This document shows, piece after piece, positions 39,008 to 48,482 of a stretch of 64,000 nucleotides of DNA. Numbering within the stretch: the stretch's first letter is position 1; each line of letters opens with the position of its first letter. The stretch comes from Bdellovibrio sp. ArHS (GTDB taxonomy: Bacteria; Bdellovibrionota; Bdellovibrionia; Bdellovibrionales; Bdellovibrionaceae). The position numbers were made by a program, and so were the translations under genes. Under the pieces are notes generated by a model that did no database searches, was not told the origin of the DNA, and worked only from the letters and a program-made list of their open reading frames with translations. The stretch spans positions 1 through 64,000 of the forward strand of contig NZ_JTEV01000016.1 in assembly GCF_000786105.1 (NCBI RefSeq), written 5' to 3'.

Positions 39008-41698
39008 TTAAGGGCCTTCCTGCGCCGAGAGTCCTAGTTTTGTTTTGATCAGTTCCAGGTCCTGGGTTTGCTTTTCAAGCTGGCTTTTCAGACGAGTATT
39101 TTCTTTTCGCAAAGAAGTCAGTTCGTGCTGTAAATTCTCTAGCTGATTTTGCGACATTTCACATTTTCCGTTAAGTTCTTGCACAGCATTCACCGTGGCC
39201 CAGTGAATGGGATCGACATTCAATTCTAAGTACCCATCTGCGCGTACCTTCACCGCATCGGGAATGACCTGTTGTACTTCCTGAGCAATAAAGCCTGTCA
39301 TCTTTTGCTGTGATGACAGGTTTAACGGATTGTCTTTTTTATAAGAGAATCGCACCGTGTGAAGCTTCAGGATTTCCTTGAGTCCGTATTCGTAATCTCC
39401 ATGAATGTCTTTAAGGCGAAGATCCGAAGTGTTCGTCCACGCAGTTCCAGTACTCAGTCCGGCGGTGCCTTCTACCTGAAGGGTGTGAGTCGGCGTGGTC
39501 GTGCCGATGCCCACGCTGCCAGCGAAATAGGAAGGGGCTGTATGGTCGTTGGCCCACAATGACCATTTCGCGTTTGCCGAGACAGAGCCGATATAGAGTC
39601 CGTAGCCGGTATTGACGGTTCCGCCGCCGGAGTTGTAGATATCAGTGTAGTAGCCGTAGGCTTTGTCGATGGTACCGGTCACACCGTAATTCCATATTTG
39701 GCTGAATGTCCCGTAGGCGTTTGAAATTGTTCCACTGGTTTCGTTGAACACCTGATTAAAATTTCCGTAACCGAAGTTGATTTGCCCCGTGGAGGCGTTG
39801 GAGCTCACAGTGTAAGTTCCGTACTGTGACGGCACTGTCGTTGAACCACTATGATTGGCCTTCGAGACAATTCCGTATAAATTTGTCACACTTCCTGCGT
39901 TGTTGGAGTTGGCTGACAAACCATGCAGATTCGTGACGGTGGACGTGCTGCCATTATAAGCTGTTCCTTGAAGAGCTGCTTGGAACTGAATCGTATTGCC
40001 CGAATTGTTGTTGGCGGAAGCATAGACACCATATTGCTGATCCAAGTTTGTCCCGGTTGCGGCAGCGGCGCTTGTGCTTATTCCATATTGGTAGGTTGCA
40101 GCTCCTTGAGTCAGTGACGATACGGCCTGCAAACCGATTTGGTTGGTTAATAGACCCGTTCCATTTTTTGTATTGATGGCTTGCAAACCTCGCGTTGTCG
40201 CCAAATTAAAAGCTCCCGCGTTCGTCATTAAATCAAACAAACCCGCAGAGTATTGGGCGGTACTATTAGCGGTCGGTGTAGGCTGGTCTAGCACCATCAA
40301 GGTGGCCTGTCTTCCCGCTATAATATTGGGAGAGTCATTGACGAGGACCTGTGATGGAGTCGTCGCGGCGGCTCCCGTTGAAGCTGTCGAAACTAAAGAA
40401 TTTTGTATTGTCACGGGAGCCACGGGATTTGTGGTGTGCAATCCCACCTGTCCAGTCCCAGTGATATGGATGCGAGCTGTGTTGTCAGTTAGAAGACTTA
40501 AATTGAAACTGTCTTTCGTTCCTAATGATGAAGAAGTTCCGAACGTGTTTCCTCCGTTGAGATAGACGCCGTCCGAGCCGGTGATAGGAAGATCGGTCGA
40601 GGCGATCGAACGAAAAGTCGGAGGTCCGTTGCTCACTGACGGAGCGGCAAAAAAAGTTCTTGCGGTTTGTGAAGCATAAGTAATTGCTGAGTCTGACAGG
40701 GCAATATCCACGCAGAGATATCTGTCTGTGGCCGATTCCCAATTTAAGGTTTGCGCCGTCGTGCAAGTCGTAGGGAAAAAGTTGCCATTGCCCGCCGCCG
40801 TCGAGCGAATGTCGTCGATCGAGATGAATCCGGGCTCCCACACCGAACCGTTATAGCGAAGAAGGTTTTTGGTCGCAGTCGGCGCCGTTGCAAGAACCGA
40901 GATGCCCTGCAACTTAGCAACGCTGGGGTTTGGATAATTGCCACTAAGATCTCCGCTAGCAGGACCCTTCGGGATTCGTGAGTCGGTAAAACGCGGATCA
41001 TCCCCTTGTGCCAAAGTACCCGCTGTGTTTCCTACGTTAACAGTGAGGGCAGGCGTCGATGTTCCGTTGACCACGGCAAGGTACGAGTTGGTCGAAGTGA
41101 CATTGGTGACAGTGCCACCATTGGAACCCGATACAGCTTCACAAGTCAGAGCAGATCCTGACCACGATAGAAAGGTGCCCGCCGCACAAATCGGCAGTCC
41201 CGTTTTGATGACGAAGTCACTCGCAGGTTTTCCATCCAGTGTGGCGGATGAAAGAGCGAATGGGACCGAGTGTATTTCTAAAGCGGGTGTGATCGACTTC
41301 CACATGTTGCCATCGTAAAACTGCACTCTTAGTTTTCTGTTTTCCCAAAGGGAGGGGGTGACGGGGCCCGCTCCATCACAACTTACATTGCTGCCACCCG
41401 AAAATGCGTCGGTAAGTTGAAATGCTGTCAGTGGAAAAAGTTTCGTTCCCGTTCCTATAGTAATATCGAAAACGCCACGAGTGGATGATAAATCAACGCC
41501 ATTCACCTGTTCGCGATACATGACACAGGTTTCCGCCGCGTTGGTGATTTCAAAACTGAAGCTGACGCTATTGTGTAGAAGAGGAGTTCCATCGGTTTTT
41601 ATAATCCGACCCTGATAGTTCAATGACCTGGGCGCGGCTTCCACAATCAATGGTAGAGCCGATACCATGAGGTAAAATAAAACGTTCAGAAGACTCAT
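39008..41698 (-). CDS. Trimeric fibre/adhesin with C-terminal S74 chaperone (mosaic adhesive trimer type)
   Basis: 896 aa from the ATG at 41698; the upstream extension to 41755 is not signal-like. Signal peptide SLLNVLFYLMVSALPLIVEA. The N-terminal domain (PRSLNYQGRIIKTDGTPLLHN...) matches the one in the 22.8-kb adhesin. A long Gly/Asn/Thr/Ser-rich fibre contains repeated YGxY/YGxF and GxVGIGTTTPT units. The S74 domain starts at SDLRLK (Ser758/Lys763), with MTGFIAQEVQQVIPDAV, then a coiled coil (about 840-885). Established knowledge: Bdellovibrio displays trimeric chimeric fibres with such chaperones for prey recognition. This protein has that architecture and is probably surface-exposed or vesicle-borne. 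Confidence 0.82.
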   Translation of the reverse strand: MSLLNVLFYLMVSALPLIVEAAPRSLNYQGRIIKTDGTPLLHNSVSFSFEITNAAETCVMYREQVNGVDLSSTRGVFDITIGTGTKLFPLTAFQLTDAFSGGSNVSCDGAGPVTPSLWENRKLRVQFYDGNMWKSITPALEIHSVPFALSSATLDGKPASDFVIKTGLPICAAGTFLSWSGSALTCEAVSGSNGGTVTNVTSTNSYLAVVNGTSTPALTVNVGNTAGTLAQGDDPRFTDSRIPKGPASGDLSGNYPNPSVAKLQGISVLATAPTATKNLLRYNGSVWEPGFISIDDIRSTAAGNGNFFPTTCTTAQTLNWESATDRYLCVDIALSDSAITYASQTARTFFAAPSVSNGPPTFRSIASTDLPITGSDGVYLNGGNTFGTSSSLGTKDSFNLSLLTDNTARIHITGTGQVGLHTTNPVAPVTIQNSLVSTASTGAAATTPSQVLVNDSPNIIAGRQATLMVLDQPTPTANSTAQYSAGLFDLMTNAGAFNLATTRGLQAINTKNGTGLLTNQIGLQAVSSLTQGAATYQYGISTSAAAATGTNLDQQYGVYASANNNSGNTIQFQAALQGTAYNGSTSTVTNLHGLSANSNNAGSVTNLYGIVSKANHSGSTTVPSQYGTYTVSSNASTGQINFGYGNFNQVFNETSGTISNAYGTFSQIWNYGVTGTIDKAYGYYTDIYNSGGGTVNTGYGLYIGSVSANAKWSLWANDHTAPSYFAGSVGIGTTTPTHTLQVEGTAGLSTGTAWTNTSDLRLKDIHGDYEYGLKEILKLHTVRFSYKKDNPLNLSSQQKMTGFIAQEVQQVIPDAVKVRADGYLELNVDPIHWATVNAVQELNGKCEMSQNQLENLQHELTSLRKENTRLKSQLEKQTQDLELIKTKLGLSAQEGP

Positions 41699-41950
41699 GA
41701 TATACCGTTCGGAGTATTCACGATTATTCTTTAAGACTTTCAGTAGATTACCCATGTTTCATGAATATGTCTTTAGATATGGGCTCATAGATGATTTCAA
41801 CTCTAAAACAGAATTCTGAACCTCTTGGCAGCTACTTTGAGCAGAGGTTCTTAAGCACTAAATCGAGACGTTCCGCCAATGCTAAATGGCAAGCTGTGTT
41901 CCAATGAAAGACACAGGTGTAAAATACATTTGTGTGCATGAGGAGGAATT

Positions 41951-42445
41951 ATGAAAGATTTCTCTCACTTCAATAAACCGTCATCTTCAGACCTTAAACA
42001 CAGGCTCAATCCGCTTCAGTATGAAGTGACTCAGTTGGATGGAACAGAGCGCCCCTTTGCGAATAAATACTGGGACAACCATGAGGAAGGAATTTATGTG
42101 GATGTTGTTTCTGGGGAGCCTCTTTTCAGTTCGCTAGATAAATTTGATTCGTCGACAGGGTGGCCGAGTTTCACGCAACCTCTGGATCAAGCCTATATCA
42201 CGACTAAGGTGGATCGAAGCCTTTCTGTGCCTCGTATAGAGGTTCGCAGTAAAATTGCCGACTGTCATTTAGGACATGTCTTTAATGATGGACCGGCGCC
42301 GACGGGCAAGCGTTACTGCGTTAACTCCGCAGCGTTGAAGTTCATCCCTTTGCGGGACCTGGTCAAGGAAGGTTACGAAGACTATGTGTCCCTGTTTAAC
42401 AAACGCAAAGACCGCGAGACCGAAGCCGGTGCGCCCGGTTATTAA
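41951..42445 (+). CDS. msrB: Peptide-methionine (R)-S-oxide reductase MsrB
   Basis: 164 aa. MsrB core: [55 protein letters not shown] with the catalytic Cys in RYCVNSAAL. The four Cys that bind structural zinc in many MsrBs are missing (GEPLFSS replaces CxxC). It repairs methionine-R-sulfoxide with thioredoxin. A very strong AGGAGG precedes the ATG by 6 nt, suggesting high expression. No signal peptide, so cytoplasmic. Confidence 0.95.
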   Translation: MKDFSHFNKPSSSDLKHRLNPLQYEVTQLDGTERPFANKYWDNHEEGIYVDVVSGEPLFSSLDKFDSSTGWPSFTQPLDQAYITTKVDRSLSVPRIEVRSKIADCHLGHVFNDGPAPTGKRYCVNSAALKFIPLRDLVKEGYEDYVSLFNKRKDRETEAGAPGY

Positions 42446-42552
42446 TCATTCTCAATGCGCTTTCGTTTTCTTCGCAAGTTTTCTTTGTCGTTGGCAATTC
42501 CGTTGAAACAACCTAAATCTGCCTTCGCTTAAAATATTCAACGGAGGTTTTT

Positions 42553-42882
42553 ATGCGTATCTTACTTGCCCTTATCACAGTCTTGTCGGCCTCTTCCGGT
42601 TTAGCCGCAGGTTGCGATAAATATATTCGCAACGAACGTATGATGGCGGCGATCAAAACGGTCGCGAAGTACACTCAATATGGTTATGAAGGAATGTGCA
42701 ATCATCCGATGATTCTGGATGTGGAAGCGCAGCCCACACACACGATTGAATTGGTGAACGGGCAGTACGAAAAAATTCCGCACACGCAAGTTCAATTACA
42801 CCGATCCGAAGACAGCTGTTTGTATATGGTTCGCGATGCGACTCAGACAATCACGACGGCGCGTTGTTATTCCGGTTTCTAA
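42553..42882 (+). CDS. Small secreted protein, 109 aa
   Basis: Signal peptide RILLALITVLSASSGLAA|G followed by an 90-residue mature domain with four Cys (GCDKY, GMCNH, DSCLY, ARCYSG), probably two disulfides. No family recognised. It has its own ribosome site (CGGAGG 7 nt before the ATG) and an intrinsic terminator, so it is a single-gene unit. Confidence 0.7.
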   Translation: MRILLALITVLSASSGLAAGCDKYIRNERMMAAIKTVAKYTQYGYEGMCNHPMILDVEAQPTHTIELVNGQYEKIPHTQVQLHRSEDSCLYMVRDATQTITTARCYSGF

Positions 42883-42900
42883 TTGTTGCAGCACTCATCG

Positions 42901-42923
42901 AGGAGTCGAAAGACTCCTTTTTT
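42901..42923 (+). terminator. Intrinsic terminator after the small secreted protein gene
   Basis: AGGAGTC-GAAA-GACTCCT is followed by a T run. It touches the stop of the convergent sirtuin gene. Confidence 0.85.
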
Positions 42924-43629
42924 ATTCCAGCAGTTCTTTGATAAAGCGAGGCACTTCGCTAGAGGCGGGTCCGATAAAATGGGTTTCAAAGGCGTTTGAA
43001 ATTTCAGTGTCTTTCAGATTGATTTCGATTTTTTTGGCCTTCCAGGCCAGTCTCACAAAGCCGGCTGCGGGATAGACGTTGCCGCTGGTGCCGATCGCAA
43101 TAAAATAATCGGCTTTTTCAAGTGCGGCGTAGATTTCATCCATGTGATGAGGCATCTCGCCAAACCACACAATGTCGGGACGAACGCCACCTTTTCTGCC
43201 ACAAGCTTCGCAGCTTTGGTCCAGCACCACATCTTCTGACCACTCATAGTGCTCGTCGCAATAAATGCAAAAAACTTGATCCAGCCGACCATGCATGTGC
43301 AAAAGGCGTGTTGAGCCCGCCCGGCGGTGGAGGTTGTCGACGTTTTGTGTGACCAGCAGAAAATCACCCTCCCACTGGCGCTCTAATTCAGCTAATGCGA
43401 GATGAGCCGGATTCGGCTGAATCTGGGGATCTTTCAGTTGAGCCCTTCTCATGTTGTAGAAGCGTTGAACCAACTGGGGATCTCGAGCAAAAGCTTCAGG
43501 TGTGGCGACGTCTTCAATGCGGTGCTCTTCCCAAAGGCCATCCTGATCACGAAACGTGCGAATCCCACTTTCTGCCGAGATTCCAGCGCCGGTTAAGATG
43601 ACGATGTTCTTAAATAGTCTTAAGTCCAT
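42922..43629 (-). CDS. cobB: Sirtuin NAD-dependent deacylase (CobB type)
   Basis: 235 aa from the ATG at 43629 (GAGG 5-6 nt upstream; a TTG at 43644 is less likely). NAD site GAGISAESGIRTFRD, TQNVDNLHRRAG, catalytic His in LLHMHGRL, and a four-Cys zinc site (CIYC...CEAC). The FYNMRR segment carries the Tyr-x-x-Arg pair of SIRT5/CobB enzymes that remove succinyl or malonyl groups, so desuccinylase activity is likely as well as deacetylation. Confidence 0.93.
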   Translation of the reverse strand: MDLRLFKNIVILTGAGISAESGIRTFRDQDGLWEEHRIEDVATPEAFARDPQLVQRFYNMRRAQLKDPQIQPNPAHLALAELERQWEGDFLLVTQNVDNLHRRAGSTRLLHMHGRLDQVFCIYCDEHYEWSEDVVLDQSCEACGRKGGVRPDIVWFGEMPHHMDEIYAALEKADYFIAIGTSGNVYPAAGFVRLAWKAKKIEINLKDTEISNAFETHFIGPASSEVPRFIKELLE

Positions 43630-43679
43630 TTGTGCCTCGCGCAACGTCGCGATTGTTGAGTGGGACTCCAGCCTTTGAT

Positions 43680-43721
43680 CCCCTTCGGGGGCTGCGCGAT
43701 AAAAACGCCATCATGGCATTT
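43680..43721 (+). promoter_or_regulatory. Two short hairpins in the aconitase upstream region
   Basis: CCCC-TTCG-GGGG (43680-43691, a UUCG-type tetraloop) and the A/T-flanked dyad GCCA-TCA-TGGC (43707-43717) lie 60-100 bp before the aconitase ATG. They may terminate upstream transcription or structure the leader. No function is demonstrated. Confidence 0.35.
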
Positions 43722-43782
43722 TTATTGAGCTTTCAACTGATTTTCATTATGATCAGGCGTTCTTCAAAGAAAGGCAATAACA

Positions 43783-46044
43783 ATGGCTTCGAAAATCGAA
43801 ACGACACCAGAGATGGTGCAGAACGTTTACAAAAAGACAGCTGAAAGATTGGCTGTAGTTCGCAATCGTTTGAACCGCCCTTTAACCTTGGCGGAGAAAA
43901 TCTTGTTTGGTCACTTGGACGATCCCCAAAATCAAGAGTTGGTTCGTGGAGAAAGTTTTCTTCTTCTCAGACCCGACCGCGTGGCGATGCAGGATGCGAC
44001 AGCGCAAATGGCTTTGTTGCAGTTCATGCTAGCAGGTAAAGATGAGGCGGCAGTTCCTTCCACAGTTCACTGCGATCACTTGATTCAAGCTTACAAAGGG
44101 AAAGACGCTGACATGGCGGCTTCCAATATGTCGAACAAAGAAGTTTTTGAATTCTTGGCGACAACATCTTCTCGTTACAACATCGGTTTCTGGAGACCTG
44201 GCGCTGGGATCATTCACCAAGTTATTCTTGAAAACTACGCGTTCCCAGGCGGTTTGATGATCGGTACGGACTCTCACACTCCGAATGCGGGTGGTTTGGG
44301 TATGTGTGCGGTCGGCGTCGGTGGTTCTGATGCTTCTGACGTGATGGTCGGTCTTCCTTGGGAAGTGAAAAATCCAAAACTGATTGGTGTTCACTTGAAA
44401 GGTAAACTGGGCGGTTGGGCTTCGGCGAAAGATGTGATCTTGAAACTTTGCGGAATGCTGACTGTAAAAGGTGGAACAGATAAAATCGTCGAGTACTTCG
44501 GTGAAGGAACATCTTCGATCTCTTGCACGGGTAAAGCGACAATCACAAACATGGGTGCCGAATTGGGTGCGACTTGTTCGGTGTTTCCGTATGACGAGCG
44601 CATGGGCGCTTACTTGAAATCCACAGGCCGTGATCAATTGGCGTCTATCGCTGATGCGCACAAAGACATTTTGTCTGCGGATGCGGATGTTGTTGCAAAT
44701 CCTGGTAAATACTTCGACGAAGTTTACGAAATCGATTTGTCAGCTTTGGAACCACACCTTGTGGGTCCGCACACTCCAGACTTGGCTCGTCCGATTTCTG
44801 CTCTTAAAAAAGAAGTGGCAGAAAAAGGTTACACAGCGAAGATTTCTTCAGCCTTGATCGGTTCTTGCACGAACTCTTCTTACGAAGATATCGGTCGTGC
44901 GGCTTTTGTCGCAAAACAGGCGATGGATATCGGTGTAAAAATGAATCAGCCGTTCCTGGTTTCTCCAGGCTCAACGCAGATCCAAAAAACAATTGAGCGC
45001 GACGGCCAAATGGCGACGTTCAATGAAGTGGGTGCGACAGTTCTTGCAAATGCTTGCGGTCCTTGTATTGGTCAATGGAAACGTGACGACGTGAAAACGG
45101 GTGAGAAGAACACGATCGTGACTTCTTTCAACCGTAACTTCCGTGCACGTAACGACGCCAACCCAGAGACTTTGGCCTTCATCGCTTCTCCGGAAATCGT
45201 GATGGCATTGGGTCTTGCGGGTCGTTTGGATTTCAACCCGGCGACAGATGAACTTGAAGGACCAAAAGGTAAAATCAAGTTGCAAGCTCCTGTGGCTCCG
45301 GAACTTCCGGCTCAGGGTTTCATCCCTGATACCGAAGGTTACCAAAAACCAGCGGGTGCTCAGGCGCAAGTGGCTGTCAGCCCGACGTCCGAGCGTTTGC
45401 AGCTTCTTTCGCCATTTACAAAATGGGATGGCAAAGATTTCGTTGATAACTACGTTTTGGCGAAGGCCAAAGGAAAGTGTACAACGGATCATATCTCTCC
45501 AGGCGGTAAATGGTTGAACTATCGTGGTCACTTGGACAACATCTCTAACAATATGTTGTTGGGTGCGGATAACGCTTTCACCGGAGAGATCGGTAAAGGT
45601 CGCAACTTGATGACAGGTCAAACTGGTGTCGAGTTTGCGCAAATCGCTCGTTCTTACCAAAAAGCTGGTAAAGGCTGGGTGATCATCGGTGATGAAAACT
45701 ACGGTGAAGGTTCTTCGCGTGAGCACGCGGCGATGTCGCCAAGATTCTTGGGTGCGACAGCGGTTGTGACCAAGTCTTTCGCGCGTATCCACGAAACGAA
45801 TTTGAAAAAACAAGGTGTGTTGGCTTTGACTTTCGTAAATCCAAAAGATTACGACAAGATTCAAGAAGAAGACCTTGTCAGCCTAGTGGATCTTAAGGAC
45901 CTGGCTCCTGGCAAAAACGTGAAGATGATCATCAAGCACAAAGATGGCTCTTCTGAAGCTATCGAGTTGAAGCACACTTACAATGCGGAACAATTGAAAT
46001 GGTTCCGTGCGGGAAGTGCATTGAACTTGATCCGCGGACTTTAA
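43783..46044 (+). CDS. Aconitate hydratase, mitochondrial-type
   Basis: 753 aa. All three aconitase cluster Cys are visible: one in [10 protein letters not shown] and two in [11 protein letters not shown]. Substrate motifs include [14 protein letters not shown] and [10 protein letters not shown], and the swivel domain has [15 protein letters not shown]. The length and sequence follow the mitochondrial Aco2 type rather than AcnA or AcnB. It isomerises citrate to isocitrate in the TCA cycle, which is central to a predator oxidising amino acids. Codon use is more biased (GGT, CGT, AAA) than its neighbours, consistent with high expression. Confidence 0.96.
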   Translation: MASKIETTPEMVQNVYKKTAERLAVVRNRLNRPLTLAEKILFGHLDDPQNQELVRGESFLLLRPDRVAMQDATAQMALLQFMLAGKDEAAVPSTVHCDHLIQAYKGKDADMAASNMSNKEVFEFLATTSSRYNIGFWRPGAGIIHQVILENYAFPGGLMIGTDSHTPNAGGLGMCAVGVGGSDASDVMVGLPWEVKNPKLIGVHLKGKLGGWASAKDVILKLCGMLTVKGGTDKIVEYFGEGTSSISCTGKATITNMGAELGATCSVFPYDERMGAYLKSTGRDQLASIADAHKDILSADADVVANPGKYFDEVYEIDLSALEPHLVGPHTPDLARPISALKKEVAEKGYTAKISSALIGSCTNSSYEDIGRAAFVAKQAMDIGVKMNQPFLVSPGSTQIQKTIERDGQMATFNEVGATVLANACGPCIGQWKRDDVKTGEKNTIVTSFNRNFRARNDANPETLAFIASPEIVMALGLAGRLDFNPATDELEGPKGKIKLQAPVAPELPAQGFIPDTEGYQKPAGAQAQVAVSPTSERLQLLSPFTKWDGKDFVDNYVLAKAKGKCTTDHISPGGKWLNYRGHLDNISNNMLLGADNAFTGEIGKGRNLMTGQTGVEFAQIARSYQKAGKGWVIIGDENYGEGSSREHAAMSPRFLGATAVVTKSFARIHETNLKKQGVLALTFVNPKDYDKIQEEDLVSLVDLKDLAPGKNVKMIIKHKDGSSEAIELKHTYNAEQLKWFRAGSALNLIRGL

Positions 46045-46072
46045 TTAAATTCATCAAGCTTTGCTTGGAAAA

Positions 46073-46099
46073 GCCCTCGTTATTAACGAGGGCTTTTTT
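46073..46099 (+). terminator. Intrinsic terminator of the aconitase gene
   Basis: GCCCTCGTTA and TAACGAGGGC pair around a single T, followed by seven T, 28 nt after the stop. Confidence 0.92.
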
Positions 46100-46213
46100 T
46101 ATTTTCAAAAAGCCTGAGCCTTTACGCTGAGACCTCCTGTTGCTGGGGGTGATATAAGGCGCCGTCTCGGTTTGAGACGCTCGTTTGGTCTTTAAATTGC
46201 TTTTAAGTAACTA

Positions 46214-46280
46214 CGACAGCTTAACGCCACTATAGAGGCAACTCGTGCCGAGCGAGCCTTTTTTGGGCATGCAGCTGTCG
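46214..46280 (+). promoter_or_regulatory. Structured leader, possible attenuator or small RNA, before the lipoprotein gene
   Basis: CGACAGCT at 46214-46221 is repeated inverted as AGCTGTCG at 46273-46280. Between them a smaller hairpin (CTCG-TGC-CGAG region, extended by GGC/GCC) ends in TTTTTT at 46259-46264, resembling an intrinsic terminator. Mutually exclusive folds could control the downstream gene, or a short RNA could end here. Confidence 0.3.
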
Positions 46281-46297
46281 AACTTAGGAGCATCTTT

Positions 46298-47401
46298 ATG
46301 AAAAAAACCTTGCTGACAGTGACCGTTCTTTCCGCAATTCTTTCCGTCGCCGCTTGTGCGAAGAAAGATTCAGAGTACGCCGCGAAAATGCGTCAGAAAG
46401 GCGCCCAGGTTGGCGAAACTGCCACGAATCATAAAGACGGTGTTCCTCAGAATGAAAAAAAAATAGCGACGAATCTTTGTGAAAAGCCCCAACAGACAGT
46501 GTGCGCGATTCAAGAGGCTCCGATCGCTCAGACTTTGCGTCAAGAAGGACGCGAGAAAGCCTTGGCGCAATTAAAAAAAGAGTTTTCGCAGTTACCAGAA
46601 AACTTCCAGGGCACCGAGGCCGAGTTTAAGGCGGGTCATTTGTATAAGGAACAGCTTCGCTTCCTGCACTTGTCGGATGCGGCCTATCGCTTGATCTACG
46701 ACTACGACAAAGATGTGCTGGAAACACTTTCCGTCGTCAAAAAGCTTTATGCTGAATACATTCAAGGCAGCACTTTGTCCGAGGAAGAAAAGAAGCGACA
46801 AATAAACATTGTCAACTCTACCGAGGTTCTTTCGATTTCTAAAATTATTGAATCTACATACCCCGGCAAAGATGCGATGACTATTCTTGCTACCAGCAAC
46901 TGTCAAGGGGACGGCCTGGGAATGCAGGCGCATTCTTCTCTTCTTCCTGGAGCCAGCGCTGGCGCGATTCTTCTTTGCCCTGGACAACTGGTGAAGCTGG
47001 CTGGCAAAGAAAAGGCCGATCGAATCACATCACTGGTGATGTTGTTGGCCCGCGAGATGTATCATCAGCTTCAGATCCAAGCCGGTGCGGCAGATGCGCA
47101 AGCATTTTCCTGCCTGCGGGCAACAATTCCGGGTAAAGACGATAGCTTTTTCGAAAGTCGTGAAATGGAAGCGATGGCGGACCTAATGGCGGGACGCTTG
47201 CTTTTCGCTCATCTGAAAGAGGTCACCGATGTGACCGCAAAACAGAATAGTGTTTCCTTGGCAATGAATTGGCTTTGCCATCTTCCTGCTACGGACCCGG
47301 TGGATTCAAAAACACATTTTTCAAATGAAGAGCGGATACAAAATCTTCTTAAAATCAAAGAGGCCGAAGTGTTGTCCTGCGGCGAAGGGCCACGTTGCTA
47401 A
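46298..47401 (+). CDS. Lipoprotein resembling a degenerate gluzincin metalloprotease
   Basis: 367 aa. Lipobox LSVAAC (Cys20) after a signal peptide. The helical body carries REMYH (252-256) in the context LVMLLAREMYHQLQI and EAMAD (291-295) in SREMEAMADLMAGRLL. This order and spacing mimic HExxH ... ExxxD of M13/M48-type gluzincins, but the first His is Arg, so zinc binding and catalysis are probably lost. Eight Cys suggest disulfides. It is anchored to the outer or inner membrane on the periplasmic side. Its role is unknown; a regulator or substrate-binding pseudo-enzyme is one option. Strong ribosome site TAGGAG. Confidence 0.6.
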   Translation: MKKTLLTVTVLSAILSVAACAKKDSEYAAKMRQKGAQVGETATNHKDGVPQNEKKIATNLCEKPQQTVCAIQEAPIAQTLRQEGREKALAQLKKEFSQLPENFQGTEAEFKAGHLYKEQLRFLHLSDAAYRLIYDYDKDVLETLSVVKKLYAEYIQGSTLSEEEKKRQINIVNSTEVLSISKIIESTYPGKDAMTILATSNCQGDGLGMQAHSSLLPGASAGAILLCPGQLVKLAGKEKADRITSLVMLLAREMYHQLQIQAGAADAQAFSCLRATIPGKDDSFFESREMEAMADLMAGRLLFAHLKEVTDVTAKQNSVSLAMNWLCHLPATDPVDSKTHFSNEERIQNLLKIKEAEVLSCGEGPRC

Positions 47402-47478
47402 AAAAACATCGAAGAAGTTGACCTGGACTTTGATTTTTAAAAAGTTCAGAGCATAATGGGTAACTCAAAAGGGAACCT

Positions 47479-47964
47479 ATGGCTCTGCAACTTTCATTCA
47501 GCGTTCAGGATAAATGCACGACGATTCTGCTTAAAGGCAGTCTGAATGAATATTCCTCTGCTTTGGACGGAGTTGAGGTCAATCCTAATTTCGATTTGAA
47601 TGTCGACCTGAAGGATTTGCAAGCCATCAATTCTTTGGGAATCCGCAATTTTCATAACTTCATCCGACGCTTGCGTTGCCAGCGCCTGCGCTTTTTTTAT
47701 TGTCCGCGAGTGTTTGTCAATCAGTTGAATTTAGTGGAAGGTTTTCTTCCCGATAAAGCCGAGATCGAAAGTTTTTTTGTTCCCTATTTTTCCGAGCAAA
47801 GTGGTGAAGACGCGCAAGTGCTGTTCACTAAATTCTTAGAATATAAAAAAGTGAACGACAAAGTGGTTTTAAGCATCCCACAAGTTCAGGATTCTCAGGG
47901 AAATCGCATGGAGCTAGACGTTTTTAAAGATCAGTATTTCCGTTTTCTGGATAAATACTTCTAA
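47479..47964 (+). CDS. STAS-like domain protein, 161 aa
   Basis: Residues 1-80 look like a STAS/anti-sigma-antagonist fold: strand TTILLKGSLNEYS, then NVDLKDLQAINSLGIRNFHNFIRRL, where the phosphorylatable Ser position would be in NSLGI. The last 80 residues are an added helical part that is conserved-looking but unrecognised. Cytoplasmic. It may read a partner-switching signal, though no kinase or phosphatase gene is close. Confidence 0.55.
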   Translation: MALQLSFSVQDKCTTILLKGSLNEYSSALDGVEVNPNFDLNVDLKDLQAINSLGIRNFHNFIRRLRCQRLRFFYCPRVFVNQLNLVEGFLPDKAEIESFFVPYFSEQSGEDAQVLFTKFLEYKKVNDKVVLSIPQVQDSQGNRMELDVFKDQYFRFLDKYF

Positions 47965-47985
47965 AAGAAATCAGGCGCGTTCCTA

Positions 47986-48480
47986 CTAATAGTTCTTGAA
48001 AAAGAATTTCGGACCAATTGTCAGCCACACATAAAAGGCGAACGAATTAAAGACGATGGCCCACATCAGGCGATTTCGGCTGGTCTTCGTCAAAGGAACT
48101 TCGCGACGTAGCACACGATAGCCTAAAATCATCGAATAGAAGTTGCAAATCAAAGGAATGAAGATGCAACCCAGAATGGCATTCCACAAAGCTTTCTTAG
48201 CTATGGCTTGCGTTTCTTCAAGATTATTTTCATGAACAAGTTGAATGCGCGGTTGCTCTTTTTTTTCCAGAGTCAGCGAGGCCTCGATGTATTCATGCTC
48301 AGGAATTTCTAAAGTCAGTTTACCTAGCAGTTGCCCAAGATGAGGCGCCACAGAGCGCGTCTGTTCATCGCGAACTCGCGGATGAAATCCTTGTGATTCC
48401 AAAAAAGATTTCACTACTTGCGCTTCGGAAAAATCCGCGCAGTCCATCAGGAATACGAATCCGGAGTTTGTCTTGGTCAT
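47986..48480 (-). CDS. DUF2007-type protein with two membrane helices
   Basis: 164 aa. The N-terminal part (FVFLMDCADFSEAQVVKSFLESQGFHPRVRDEQ) follows the DUF2007 pattern, a small putative signal-transducing domain. Two hydrophobic helices come after residue 95 (NAILGCIFIPLICNFYSMILGY and LMWAIVFNSFAFYVWLTIG). Same strand as, and 2 nt downstream of, the putative wall-hydrolase gene, so the two are probably co-transcribed. Confidence 0.6.
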   Translation of the reverse strand: MTKTNSGFVFLMDCADFSEAQVVKSFLESQGFHPRVRDEQTRSVAPHLGQLLGKLTLEIPEHEYIEASLTLEKKEQPRIQLVHENNLEETQAIAKKALWNAILGCIFIPLICNFYSMILGYRVLRREVPLTKTSRNRLMWAIVFNSFAFYVWLTIGPKFFFKNY

Positions 48481-48482
48481 GA

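Noticed and set aside
40500-41320. Plus-strand ORFs antisense to the S74 fibre gene
   Set aside because: They are Arg/Pro-rich shadow frames without ribosome sites, opposite a well-supported secreted protein.
44029-45864. Long minus-strand ORFs opposite aconitase
   Set aside because: They arise from the strong codon bias of the aconitase gene; their products resemble no protein.
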